Below the pieces are notes generated by a model. It was not told where the DNA came from and did not search any database. It saw only the letters and a program-made list of their open reading frames with translations. From an uncultured Lachnospiraceae bacterium (lineage in GTDB: Bacteria; Bacillota; Clostridia; Lachnospirales; Lachnospiraceae), in contig CACZBM010000025.1 in the NCBI GenBank assembly GCA_902779445.1, positions 1 to 62,963 of the forward strand: a DNA stretch of 62,963 bases. Reading direction: 5' to 3'. Below, piece after piece: positions 26,271-35,370 of this stretch; the stretch's first letter is position 1, and each line of letters begins with the position of its first letter. Made by a program: the position numbers and the translations under genes.

Positions 26271-27698
26271 ATGCCTAGACATCCGTATAATGACTGGGAG
26301 ATCGAACATGATCTTCTGAACGGAAAGAGTGTTAACGGTTTCCAGTACTGGAATTATATGCGCCGCGATATGATCATGTCCTTTGAAGACGAGGATGCAG
26401 GGGTTGAACCGCCTTTTTTTGAGAATATGAAGAGCACCCGTGGAGGGGAGATCTTTCATAATATCAATAAGGTGATAGAGATGATCGCCCCTGACGGGGG
26501 AGATCACGTGGGCAAAGCGGAGGTTCTGTTTATCTGTCACGGCAGAAGACAGGAGATCGATGGAAAGCTCGTTAGTATCTATACGGATTTTCTGGAGGAA
26601 AGGTTTCCGGGCTCCATTACAATGCAAAGGACGGGCGGGGGAGTGCGCTACCGAAAGAAGCTCTGTACCCGGAATATTTTCTTTATTGAAAAGCTGACAA
26701 CTGCAAGCTATATATACAAATATGTGAAGAAGTACCTGAATCCGGGGGCATACCGGAAAGTCAGGGATAAAATACATGATGACATGCATGAAGCCTTTAA
26801 GGAGCTTAAAGACAAATACTCATTGCGTGTAAACGAGAGGGATTTTGCGGAAAGAGCCGCCAGTCTGTACTTCTATTACAGGTATAAAAAACCGGCGTTT
26901 GAAAAGATGCTTAAAAAGATCTCGCCCAAAGTGATAGTGGAAGTGGTGGGGAGAAGCTTTGATGCAGAGATTATAAATGAGATAGCATATGAGCAGGGGA
27001 TTCCTGCTATAGAACTGCAGCACGGTACCAACTCTTCCTGGTATCCGGATGATATAAAGATAAGCCAGCTCCCCTCATGGTACTTTTCTTTCGGGGATTT
27101 CTGGAGCAGGGCAATTAATCTCCCGGTTCCGGAAGGACATGTGGTTTCAACGGGATTTCCATATCACGATATGATGATGGAAGCCTACCCCAAAGAAAAG
27201 TGGGTGCATGACGGTAAAACCGTTATTTTCCTTTCCAGCAAAAAGTATGGAAAAGAGTTTTCGGAGATTGCGGCAGAACTTAAACGGTTAATGCCGGAAC
27301 TGAATATCATATACAAACTGCACCCGCGGGAATTTGCCGGATATAAAGAGGATTATCCTGCGCTTACCGGGTCAGGGATAGAGGTTATCGCAGATAACAG
27401 TGTTCCCCTGTACAGCCTTTTTGCAAGGAGCAGTATACAGGTTGGAGTAGAATCTACGGCAGTGTATGAGGGAATGAGTTTCGGACTAAGCACCTTTATA
27501 TGGGATATTCCGATGGCAGTAAATTTAAAAAGACTTTCAGATCTCGGATATGCGGAAGTTTTTTCCGATGCCCGTGAACTCTCGGAGCTTATAAAAAAAA
27601 TCGACCACGGGAATACGGCGTATAGCGTTGAGGACTTCTGGAAATCAAACGCCTTTGAGAATATTGTATCGGGTATAAAAAGAGCAGCGGAAGAATAA
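26271..27698 (+). CDS. GT-B glycosyltransferase of the capsule / CDP-glycerol / sialyltransferase-like type
   Basis: The C-terminal half has a Rossmann core with AIELQHGTN near residue 250, IYKLHPRE and a GVESTAVYEGMSFG loop. HP followed by an S/T-rich loop is the donor-site pattern shared by capsule GT-B enzymes, TagB/F proteins and bacterial sialyl-/polysialyltransferases. The N-terminal part is less conserved. The ATG at 26271 follows AAGGGAG; an earlier ATG at 26247 has its site too close. Because the locus makes a CMP-nonulosonate and has no other sialyltransferase candidate, this is the best one, by inference only. Confidence 0.72.
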   Translation: MPRHPYNDWEIEHDLLNGKSVNGFQYWNYMRRDMIMSFEDEDAGVEPPFFENMKSTRGGEIFHNINKVIEMIAPDGGDHVGKAEVLFICHGRRQEIDGKLVSIYTDFLEERFPGSITMQRTGGGVRYRKKLCTRNIFFIEKLTTASYIYKYVKKYLNPGAYRKVRDKIHDDMHEAFKELKDKYSLRVNERDFAERAASLYFYYRYKKPAFEKMLKKISPKVIVEVVGRSFDAEIINEIAYEQGIPAIELQHGTNSSWYPDDIKISQLPSWYFSFGDFWSRAINLPVPEGHVVSTGFPYHDMMMEAYPKEKWVHDGKTVIFLSSKKYGKEFSEIAAELKRLMPELNIIYKLHPREFAGYKEDYPALTGSGIEVIADNSVPLYSLFARSSIQVGVESTAVYEGMSFGLSTFIWDIPMAVNLKRLSDLGYAEVFSDARELSELIKKIDHGNTAYSVEDFWKSNAFENIVSGIKRAAEE

Positions 27699-27700
27699 AT

Positions 27701-29239
27701 ATGCGAAGGAAAGTATCGGTTTTAGATTACCTGGAAGAAAACTACATAAATATCCCGGATAAAACAGCGGTTTCATGTGAAGACGAGCGTATGTCATGGT
27801 CAGAATTAAGAAACGCTTCACGGGAGCTGGGGAAGGGTATAAGAGAGTCCGCAGAACCTTGTGCGGGAAAGACCCCCGTAATTATCTTTATGGAAAAGTC
27901 TGTAAAGCACGTAGTAAGTATTTATGGCACTCTCTACAGCGGTAATTTCTATGTGCCCATGGATATAAGCACACCGGCAGAAAGGCTTAAAAGTATCCTT
28001 GATACCTTAAAAGATTACATTATACTGACCGGCAGGGAAGAAAGCGGGATTCTCGAAAAAGCAGGCTATACGGGGGATTACCTGGTATACGAAGATCTTC
28101 TTAAAAATAATTTCGGTACTTCCGGTTCGCCGGAAACTGATGCCGTAATGAACGGGATCATCGATACAGACCTTATGTATATAATTTTCACATCGGGCTC
28201 CACGGGAAATCCCAAGGGAGTGGCAATAAGGCATGGAAGTGTGATGGACTATATAGCCAGCTTCATGGATGAGGTTGGGATGTCTCCCGATGATGTCTGC
28301 GGAAACCAGGCCCCCTTTTATGCGGATATGTCACTCAGAGACCTGTTCATGACCCTTGCGTCGGGTGCGGAGCTCTGTATCATTCCCACAAAGTATTTCA
28401 CGTTTCCTTTAAATCTTCTAAAATATATTGATGCAAAAAAGATCTCATACTGCATGTGGGTACCTACGGTATACGGGATAGTAGCCAGGTTCAAGGCTCT
28501 TTCAAAGCTGCGGCCCGCATCATTGAAACGCCTCTGCTTTTCAGGGGAGACCATGCAGATCCCAGTATTTAATTACTGGAAAGAATTTTACCCGGATATA
28601 GAATACTGGCAGTTTTACGGTCCTTCTGAGATAACAGGCTCCTGCTGCTGCTACAAGGTGGATAACAGCAGGGATTATGACGGGGTTATTCCCATAGGGA
28701 GGCCTTACCGCAACACGGGCATGCTGTTAATGGATGAGGGAGAGATAGTAAAGATAAGCGATACCGGTCATAAGGGTGAGATTTGCGTATACGGAACTTG
28801 CCTCGCTGCCGGATACTACAATAATCCTGAAAAAACGAAAGAATCATTCACTTCCCTTCCGTCAGAGATTGGATATGATGAAAAGATGTACCGGACAGGA
28901 GACCTTGCCTATTATGACGAAGAGGGAAATATTGTTTTCTCAGGCAGGTCTGACTATCAGGTAAAGCACATGGGAAGAAGGGTTGAACTTGGTGAGATCG
29001 AGAGTGCGGTGGAGTCAGTGGGAAAGACCGATGCATGCTGCTGCGTTCATAATAAGTTAAAGGATGATATCATTCTCTACTATATAGGAGATCTTCTGCC
29101 GGGAGAGATGCTTAAGGCGCTGGGACAGTTCCTTCCTCCTCACATGATGCCTACGAACGCAAAAAAGGTGGATCATCTGCCCCAGCTCCCTAACGGAAAG
29201 CTAGATCGAAAATCCCTGGAAGAACAGGAAAACAGTTGA
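27701..29239 (+). CDS. DltA-like amino-acid adenylating ligase 2
   Basis: 512 residues, clearly homologous to ligase 1 but divergent. FTSGSTGNPKG (163-173), FYGPSEITG, YRTGDLAYYDEE, HMGRRVELGEIE and LPNGKLDR cover the usual A-domain motifs. The amino-binding Asp is kept (Asp209 in NQAPFYADMSLRD), but neighbouring pocket residues differ (Tyr-Ala for Asp-Phe), so a different amino acid is expected. It lies 2 bp after the GT-B gene and 15 bp before its own carrier, the same spacing as in set 1. Confidence 0.9.
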   Translation: MRRKVSVLDYLEENYINIPDKTAVSCEDERMSWSELRNASRELGKGIRESAEPCAGKTPVIIFMEKSVKHVVSIYGTLYSGNFYVPMDISTPAERLKSILDTLKDYIILTGREESGILEKAGYTGDYLVYEDLLKNNFGTSGSPETDAVMNGIIDTDLMYIIFTSGSTGNPKGVAIRHGSVMDYIASFMDEVGMSPDDVCGNQAPFYADMSLRDLFMTLASGAELCIIPTKYFTFPLNLLKYIDAKKISYCMWVPTVYGIVARFKALSKLRPASLKRLCFSGETMQIPVFNYWKEFYPDIEYWQFYGPSEITGSCCCYKVDNSRDYDGVIPIGRPYRNTGMLLMDEGEIVKISDTGHKGEICVYGTCLAAGYYNNPEKTKESFTSLPSEIGYDEKMYRTGDLAYYDEEGNIVFSGRSDYQVKHMGRRVELGEIESAVESVGKTDACCCVHNKLKDDIILYYIGDLLPGEMLKALGQFLPPHMMPTNAKKVDHLPQLPNGKLDRKSLEEQENS

Positions 29240-29254
29240 GCAAAGGATAATAAC

Positions 29255-29500
29255 ATGCGTGACGAAATATTGGAAATACTGAAAAACGTGTGTCCTACAG
29301 TGGACTTTGAAAATGAAAAAGCTCTCATAGATGACGGGTTACTGGATTCCCATGCCGTTCTGTCCATCATTGGTGCGTTTATGGATACCTATGATGTGGA
29401 ATTTGAGGCTGATGACATACTTCCGGAGACCCTTAATAATCTGGACAGTATCTGTGATCTGGTTAAAACCCTTCTTGACAGAAAGGCTGCAGGCAAATGA
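29255..29500 (+). CDS. DltC-like acyl carrier protein 2
   Basis: 81 residues, acidic and helical. The GLLDSH motif places the phosphopantetheine serine at residue 32; His in place of the usual Phe after the serine is uncommon. Its 3' end overlaps the GNAT-like gene by ATGA, implying that carrier and transferase are made together. Confidence 0.88.
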   Translation: MRDEILEILKNVCPTVDFENEKALIDDGLLDSHAVLSIIGAFMDTYDVEFEADDILPETLNNLDSICDLVKTLLDRKAAGK

Positions 29501-30540
29501 GCAGGTTTGACGAAAAATACTGTGTCCGTCTGGCAGAGATAAATGATATTGATAATATAATGTCCTTTATTGACAGATACTGGTCCAAAGGACATATTAT
29601 GTCAACTAATAGAAAGTACTTTGAATACGAATTTCTGATCAACGGGCAGGTAAATTTTGTTATAGCCATTGACCGGGATACCGACACTATACAGGGGATC
29701 AGAGGTCTCCTTTTCAGTGCCGCCGATGAGGAAAAGCGGGACTATTGGGGCAGTATCTGGAAAGCCAATACCGGAGACGGCAATTTCCCGCTCCTCGGCA
29801 CCGAGATCCGGAAGAGAACCGACGCCCTCATTAAATACAGATATAATCTTGGCGTGGGACAGAATATGAATACCACCCTGATCGTGGGGGGACATTTCAA
29901 AAAGGAAACCGTAAGGCTCGAACACTTCTACCGCCTGAATCCGGATATAAAGGACTACAAGATAGCTGTCATTGATCCCGCTATTAAAGCGGAAAATGCT
30001 GTGTTTTCAGATACTACAGAGGCAGAGAGGCTTTATGATATAGGAGAAGTAAGATCATGTATTAATATAGAGTCTATAGATGCCATACCTTATAAAGATA
30101 ACTGGTATATAGAACACAGGTATTTTAGCCACCCCTGGTATGACTATCAGGTGTACGGATTAAAGAAGAACGGAAATACCGGAGCGCTGATGGTTATGAG
30201 AGAGATGGAGGCTGAGGGTTCAAAGGTATTAAGGATAGTAGACTATATCGGAGATCACTCGCTTATAGCAGGACTCGGGAGATTCTTCGGCAGAATGCTT
30301 ACGGATAAAGGGTACGAATACATTGATTTTTATGAGTACGGATTTGAGCCTGGATACCTTAAGGAAGCGGGGATGCGCAATAAATACGAAGACGGTGACG
30401 GTATCATCATACCTAATTATTTCGAGCCATTTGTACAGAGCAACAAGGAACTTATGGGTTTCTTTGATAAAGGCTTAAATGTCACGATCTTTAAGGGTGA
30501 CGGAGATCAGGACCGACCGAATATCGACCGGGGGATCTAA
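29497..30540 (+). CDS. GNAT-like acyltransferase, probably using carrier 2
   Basis: 347 residues. The first 120 read as a GNAT fold (RLAEINDIDNIMSFI, then a beta-strand set), and a second GNAT-like half follows at about 185-320 (VLRIVDYIGDHSLIAGLGRFF, like the pantetheine-binding loop and helix). It ends with a GDGDQDRPN motif that I recall from similar proteins in glycan loci. The overlap with carrier 2 suggests it moves the carrier-bound amino acyl group onto an amino sugar. Function is inferred from context. Confidence 0.72.
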   Translation: MSRFDEKYCVRLAEINDIDNIMSFIDRYWSKGHIMSTNRKYFEYEFLINGQVNFVIAIDRDTDTIQGIRGLLFSAADEEKRDYWGSIWKANTGDGNFPLLGTEIRKRTDALIKYRYNLGVGQNMNTTLIVGGHFKKETVRLEHFYRLNPDIKDYKIAVIDPAIKAENAVFSDTTEAERLYDIGEVRSCINIESIDAIPYKDNWYIEHRYFSHPWYDYQVYGLKKNGNTGALMVMREMEAEGSKVLRIVDYIGDHSLIAGLGRFFGRMLTDKGYEYIDFYEYGFEPGYLKEAGMRNKYEDGDGIIIPNYFEPFVQSNKELMGFFDKGLNVTIFKGDGDQDRPNIDRGI

Positions 30541-30565
30541 GCCAATGTCATTAAGTTAAGATCCT

Positions 30566-30660
30566 TGTCATCCTGAGAGTTAGCGAAGGATCTTTTATGT
30601 CCGAAAGAGAGATCCTTCGCTAACGCTCAGGATGACAGGAAAATAACGCTCAGAATGACA
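30566..30660. repeat. Long GTCATCCTGAG palindrome (copy C) between convergent genes
   Basis: Arms at 30566-30593 and 30610-30637 pair over 28 bp with a single mismatch and a 16-nt loop; the outer words are TGTCATCCTGAG and CTCAGGATGACA. A further half arm (AACGCTCAGAATGACA, 30645-30660) follows. It is the best preserved copy in the window. It lies between the convergent GNAT-like and deacetylase genes, where it can act as a two-way terminator, although no U-tract follows on either side. Confidence 0.8.
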
Positions 30661-30670
30661 CCATGGAGAT

Positions 30671-31627
30671 TTATAAAAATTCCCTGTAGACCTCGCTTTT
30701 TGGCGGGAAATCATTTGTGTTAAGGCGTGGGAGTGCGTATGGATCATCAGTATCGAGATCACACACTCCCACTTTTGTTGCTATAGCCATGCGGCAGCCT
30801 ATGGAACTTATGTATTTAACCGTGTCTTCATTGTAAGAGCCGTAAGGATAGTTCATGACCCAGTTATTCCTGTCAATATAGGGACCTATAACTTCCAGCC
30901 CCTTATCCACATCCTCTTTCATTTTATCGTGCGGGAGATCACCCAGCCAGTAATGTGCGTATCCATGAGCTCCTATATGCATTCCGGCGTCTTTCATGCA
31001 TCTGATCTGGTGTTCATTGAGGTAGAGCTCCCTGCTGAACACTTCTTCTTTCACACCCACGTATTTATTAAACAGTTCGTCACAGATTATGGTCCTTAAC
31101 CTTTCGGGCAGCACGGTCTGCAGCATTTTCTTTACGAAAACGGTTTCCGCCTTGTCGAAGCGTCCGGGTTTGCGGTATTCATCTATAAGATCAAGAGTAT
31201 CGGGGAAATCAAATTCTCTTCCCCTATATTTATCCATGAGGGATATGACTTCTTCTGTCAGCGTTTCAATACTGGCAGAGGCCAGTATAAAGTGAATCTT
31301 ATTAACTGCAAGAAGTTTATGCTCCTTTACAGCTTCTCCAGGAATATAAAAAGATCCTGAGACCCCAAGGTTTTTTAGTACAGGAAATACATTCATGAAG
31401 TGATCGGCATATCCGTCATCAAAGGTCAGAACTGCAGGGTTCCGGGGGAGATCGCGACCTGAGATCTTCGCTTCCATGAGATCATCCATGCTTATTATGG
31501 TGAAATTTTTGTTTAAGAATTCCACCTGGGATATAAACTCATCAAGTGTAAGAGCCTTTATCTCAGGGTATCTGGAATGAAGAAGGTCTCTTACATAGTG
31601 GTACATTATGATATTAACGGATCTCAT
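30671..31627 (-). CDS. Polysaccharide deacetylase (NodB fold, CE4)
   Basis: 318 residues starting MRSVNIIMYHYVRD. TFDDGYADH holds the catalytic base and first metal Asp, HIGAHGYAH is the H-x3-H metal motif, and MNYPYGSYNED the later block. No signal peptide is visible, so it may act on a lipid-linked or cytoplasmic sugar, or be an inner-face enzyme like those in some capsule loci. AAGGAGA precedes the ATG. It follows the flippase by 24 bp in the same minus-strand unit. It would remove N- or O-acetyl groups. Confidence 0.9.
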   Translation of the reverse strand: MRSVNIIMYHYVRDLLHSRYPEIKALTLDEFISQVEFLNKNFTIISMDDLMEAKISGRDLPRNPAVLTFDDGYADHFMNVFPVLKNLGVSGSFYIPGEAVKEHKLLAVNKIHFILASASIETLTEEVISLMDKYRGREFDFPDTLDLIDEYRKPGRFDKAETVFVKKMLQTVLPERLRTIICDELFNKYVGVKEEVFSRELYLNEHQIRCMKDAGMHIGAHGYAHYWLGDLPHDKMKEDVDKGLEVIGPYIDRNNWVMNYPYGSYNEDTVKYISSIGCRMAIATKVGVCDLDTDDPYALPRLNTNDFPPKSEVYREFL

Positions 31628-31651
31628 AGGATTCTCCTTGTTTCAGTATGA

Positions 31652-33058
31652 TTAAAAGTATGTTTTCTTTATTCTGTACATTGCCATCAGCGCAGCTATT
31701 CCAAGGGCAAATGAGAGGATCCATCTCAGGATGAAGAGGGGATACAAAAACTCTGTCAAAAGTCCGGCAACAGTCATGATCAACATTACAGCAAATGTGA
31801 ATCTGTTGTCATATACCCTGGTGAAGCCATATCTTCTGCTTATCAGATAGTGAAGAAATAAAAGCATTATAAAACCCGCAAGTGTGGTATAGGCAGCGGC
31901 AGAATATCCGAATATGGGAAGGAATATAAGGTTAGTTATGATATTAAAGGCTGCCGCAATAAGGGTGCCTACAGATACAATACCGGTCTTTCTATTGTAC
32001 TGTTCTACATTTACATAGCTTGTATATGCGAATTTGAAGCCGTAACCCAGCATTATGGGAGGGACGATCCTTTCAACACCTGCGTATTTTTCGCCGCCCA
32101 GTATCCATATGATTTCAGGTGCCAGCAGTATGGCTGACATCAAGATCACCATAAAAGAAGCAATATATATCCTAGTTACCTTTTTTATGGAAGCTTCTTC
32201 TTCGGCATGAAGCTTCTGGTAGAGCCAGGGGGTCATGGCCATATTGAAGGAACTCATAAGTGTACCTATGATATTACCACAGGAATAGGCCATTGAGTAA
32301 TTTCCGTTTGCCTCGGCGCCTATCATATTTCTGATCATAACCTTGTCGGAGGATCCGAGAAGGATATTGGACAATAGATGGGGAATAACCGGAATGGAAT
32401 AAGATGCAGCGTATTTCCAGTATTCCGTGCAAATGACTTTCCTGCCCCTTACTAAGAGGATTATAAAGATTACGATATAGATCAGAATGTCCGGGACTTC
32501 GCCGCCGATGATACGCGCAAACAGCTTATCCTTGCACAGGTATACCATTGCCACCGAGCAGAAAGTGCATGACAGGGATTCGAAAACGGATATGGCTACC
32601 TGAAGCTTATATCTCTGCATTATCCGGTGTTTTGCCTGTAGGATATCAAGCGCAGGGGCAAACATGAGCTCAATAAACATGACATGGAGATATATCATGT
32701 CTATCTTAAGCAGATTTACAAAGAAATCCTGAAAGATTATAACAACTGCGTAAAAGCAGGCTGTGGAAAGTGTTCCGAGAAAAGTGATGGAAGACAGATA
32801 GCCGTCAAAGTCATCTTCGTAATCAAATCTCGCTTTGAAGACAGAACTCTTCAGATTAAGGGTACAGACCACGGCACATATGGATAACCACACGGTAAAA
32901 TTACTGTAGGATCCGAAATCGCCCTTTGTCATTAACCGTGCGAATATCGGCGTGGTGGCAAAGGCTATGCCCTTTTTCAAAAAGGATGCGACGGTGTACC
33001 AAACCCCCGCTTTGAGAGCTTTTACCGAAGTCTCATCCTGTGTCTTTCGTTTTTCCAT
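31652..33058 (-). CDS. Oligosaccharide flippase (Wzx, MOP superfamily)
   Basis: About 468 residues and 12-14 membrane helices. The N-terminal ALKAGVWYTVASFLKKGIAF and PIFARLMTKGDFGSY are typical of Wzx/RfbX. It moves the undecaprenyl-PP-linked repeat unit to the outer face. I start at the ATG at 33058; the frame extends to a TTG at 33094, but neither has a strong ribosome site. It is divergent from neuB across a short AT-rich spacer that must hold promoters for both units. It is the only flippase seen. Confidence 0.9.
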   Translation of the reverse strand: MEKRKTQDETSVKALKAGVWYTVASFLKKGIAFATTPIFARLMTKGDFGSYSNFTVWLSICAVVCTLNLKSSVFKARFDYEDDFDGYLSSITFLGTLSTACFYAVVIIFQDFFVNLLKIDMIYLHVMFIELMFAPALDILQAKHRIMQRYKLQVAISVFESLSCTFCSVAMVYLCKDKLFARIIGGEVPDILIYIVIFIILLVRGRKVICTEYWKYAASYSIPVIPHLLSNILLGSSDKVMIRNMIGAEANGNYSMAYSCGNIIGTLMSSFNMAMTPWLYQKLHAEEEASIKKVTRIYIASFMVILMSAILLAPEIIWILGGEKYAGVERIVPPIMLGYGFKFAYTSYVNVEQYNRKTGIVSVGTLIAAAFNIITNLIFLPIFGYSAAAYTTLAGFIMLLFLHYLISRRYGFTRVYDNRFTFAVMLIMTVAGLLTEFLYPLFILRWILSFALGIAALMAMYRIKKTYF

Positions 33059-33158
33059 GGATTGTATGATAGCATTTTCAAGGGGAAATGACAATTTAGC
33101 AATATAATGATAAACTGTCTTTTGGTTTAATTATAATAAAATAACAGCAGGATTGATT

Positions 33159-34178
33159 ATGGATTTTACAAAGAGAAAGATAATAGCAGAATTGGGGATG
33201 ACCCATGACGGAAGTCTGGGACAGGCAAAGGCAATGATCATATCTGCAGCAGAATGCGGAGTTGATGCTGTTAAGCTGCAGACTCACATTTCGGAAGCAG
33301 AAACTATCAGAAATGCGCCGCAGCCGCCGTATTTTAAGGCGGAGCCGAGATACGATTATTTTAAGAGAACTGCCTTTGATATGGAGCAGTGGAAGGATTT
33401 AAAGGCATGTGCCGCGGAGAATAAGGTGGAGTTTATCTCCTCTCCTTTTTCCATTGAAGCAATAGATTTCCTGTTGGAGCTGGGGATTGACTGCTTCAAG
33501 GTTCCCAGCGGAGAGATCACCAATATTCCCTATCTTATCCATCTTGCAGATGCAAAGGTGCCGGTGATAATATCCAGCGGCATGAGTTCATTATCTGAGC
33601 TGGATGAATGCATGGAGATATTTCTAAAAAGAAACTGTAATGTTTCATTAATGCAATGTACTTCAGAATACCCCTGCGATCCAAAGCATGTGGGACTTAA
33701 TATCATTGATCTCTTCAGTGAAAAGTATCCTGGAGTACCCCTTGGGTTTTCTGACCATACATCCGGGGTATGGGCATCTATAGCAGCATTCCAGAAGGGC
33801 GCTCATTTGATAGAAAAGCATTTTACACTGAGTAAGAAAATGTATGGCCCGGATGCAAAGATGTCAATGGAACCGGATGAAATGACGGAGCTCTGTGATT
33901 CGATCAAAAATCTGGAGATCGCCCTTCAAAATCCTGTGAATAAGGAAAGTGCAGATGAGTTTTTAGAGATGAAAACCGTTTTCCAGAAGAGTATTGTGGC
34001 AGTAAAGGATATTCCTGCAGGAACGGAAATCCGGGAAGATATGCTGGGGTACAAGAAACCGGGCACCGGACTGCCCACAAAGTACTATATGGACATTATC
34101 GGCAGGAAAGTTAAGCGGGACTTGCACTATGATGATATAATACAGTTCGATGATATTGAAGGACTGAGCAAAAAATAA
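33159..34178 (+). CDS. neuB: N-acetylneuraminate synthase family
   Basis: Condenses PEP with ManNAc (or a related hexose) to a nonulosonic acid. The TIM barrel begins IIAELGMTHDGS, with VKLQTH, FKVPSGEI, MQCTSEYP and LGFSDHT as active-site blocks and EKHFTL on the last strand. A C-terminal SAF/antifreeze-like domain (about 285-335) closes the active site. ATG at 33159 follows AGGA at 6 bp. With neuC and neuA next and no LegB/LegC or Pse genes, Neu5Ac is the most likely product. Confidence 0.92.
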   Translation: MDFTKRKIIAELGMTHDGSLGQAKAMIISAAECGVDAVKLQTHISEAETIRNAPQPPYFKAEPRYDYFKRTAFDMEQWKDLKACAAENKVEFISSPFSIEAIDFLLELGIDCFKVPSGEITNIPYLIHLADAKVPVIISSGMSSLSELDECMEIFLKRNCNVSLMQCTSEYPCDPKHVGLNIIDLFSEKYPGVPLGFSDHTSGVWASIAAFQKGAHLIEKHFTLSKKMYGPDAKMSMEPDEMTELCDSIKNLEIALQNPVNKESADEFLEMKTVFQKSIVAVKDIPAGTEIREDMLGYKKPGTGLPTKYYMDIIGRKVKRDLHYDDIIQFDDIEGLSKK

Positions 34179-34196
34179 GCAGACAGATGAGGGCTT

Positions 34197-35360
34197 ATGC
34201 GAAAAATATGTGTATTTCTTGGCGGAAGAGCCAATTACAGTTCAATAAAGTCAGCCATGAGGGCAATAAAAAACCATCCTGACCTTACGCTCCAGGTAAT
34301 CCTGGGAGGTCAGGGCCTTACGGATAAGTTTGGAGACCTGGAAGGAATACTTGAAAACGACGGTTTTCAGGTGGATGAAAAGGTTCATATGCTGGTGGCA
34401 GGGGATAAGCCTATCTCTATGGTAAAAACAGCAGGACTTGGGCTTCTCGGTATATCGGATGCACTGGATCACCTTGATCCCGATTTTCTCATTGTAGTGG
34501 GGGACAGGTATGAGGTAATGGCAGCAACCATTGCGGCAGCCTATATGAATATAAGGGTTGCCCATACCATGGGTGGAGAGGTGACCGGTACCATTGATGA
34601 AAGTATCAGGCATGCCATTACGAAATTTGCCCATATTCATTTCCCTGCAAATAAGGAAGCTGCAGAGAGGATCGTTAAGCTTGGAGAAAGAGCAGAAGAT
34701 GTATTTACGGTAGGCTGCCCCAGAGTGGATCATGTCCATGAACTGCTGCTTAGTGATCCATCCATGCCTCTTGATATGTATGAGAAGTTCGGAGGGGTAG
34801 GTCCTGCATTTGATCTTAAGGAGCCGTTCCTTTTGGTATCACAGCATCCGGTTACCACAGAGTATGCAGAAGCCAAGAATCAGATTACCGAGACCATAAA
34901 AGCCTGTGTCAGGACGGGTCTTAATATAATTGTACTATGGCCGAATGCCGATGCAGGAACAGAGGGTATATCCACAGGTATCCGGAAATACAGGGAAAAG
35001 TATCCCAATGCAAAGATACATGCCTTTAAGAATCTGCCGGCGGATATTTATACGAGACTTATGAAAAATACTGCATGTCTCGTGGGTAATTCATCCAGCG
35101 GTATCAGGGAAGGCGCATATATTGGGACTCCATGCGTTAATATCGGTTCCCGCCAGAACGGACGTGAAAGAGGGCAGAATGTTATAGATACGGCACCTGT
35201 TGAGGGTGAGATTTATGAAGCTATAGAAAAACAGATAGCTCATGGACCGTATGAATCCCAGCCCATCTATGGAGACGGACATGCCGGAGAACAGATAGCG
35301 GAGATCCTGTCAAAAGTTGAAGTTAAAGTTCAGAAGAGGATAACGTTCAGAAGAGGATAA
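34197..35360 (+). CDS. neuC: UDP-N-acetylglucosamine 2-epimerase, hydrolysing
   Basis: 387 residues of the GT-B-like epimerase fold. ICVFLGGRANYSSIKS, VGDRYEVMAATIAA, AHTMGGEVTGTIDESIRHA, SQHPVTTEYA and the VGNSSSGIRE loop match NeuC/LegG. It converts UDP-GlcNAc to ManNAc plus UDP to feed NeuB. It lies 18 bp after neuB. LegG activity on a diacetamido sugar is excluded only by the lack of other leg genes here. Confidence 0.92.
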   Translation: MRKICVFLGGRANYSSIKSAMRAIKNHPDLTLQVILGGQGLTDKFGDLEGILENDGFQVDEKVHMLVAGDKPISMVKTAGLGLLGISDALDHLDPDFLIVVGDRYEVMAATIAAAYMNIRVAHTMGGEVTGTIDESIRHAITKFAHIHFPANKEAAERIVKLGERAEDVFTVGCPRVDHVHELLLSDPSMPLDMYEKFGGVGPAFDLKEPFLLVSQHPVTTEYAEAKNQITETIKACVRTGLNIIVLWPNADAGTEGISTGIRKYREKYPNAKIHAFKNLPADIYTRLMKNTACLVGNSSSGIREGAYIGTPCVNIGSRQNGRERGQNVIDTAPVEGEIYEAIEKQIAHGPYESQPIYGDGHAGEQIAEILSKVEVKVQKRITFRRG

Positions 35361-35370
35361 CATACTGATC

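Noticed and set aside
30671..33058. Wzx/deacetylase block as a mobile insertion in the plus-strand cluster
   Set aside because: Apart from the palindrome on one side there is no transposase, terminal repeat or target duplication; inversion of orientation alone is common in such loci.
33095..33158. Clear divergent promoters between wzx and neuB
   Set aside because: A TATAAT is present at 33132-33137, but no credible -35 or TGn extension could be matched on either strand, so I did not list a promoter.
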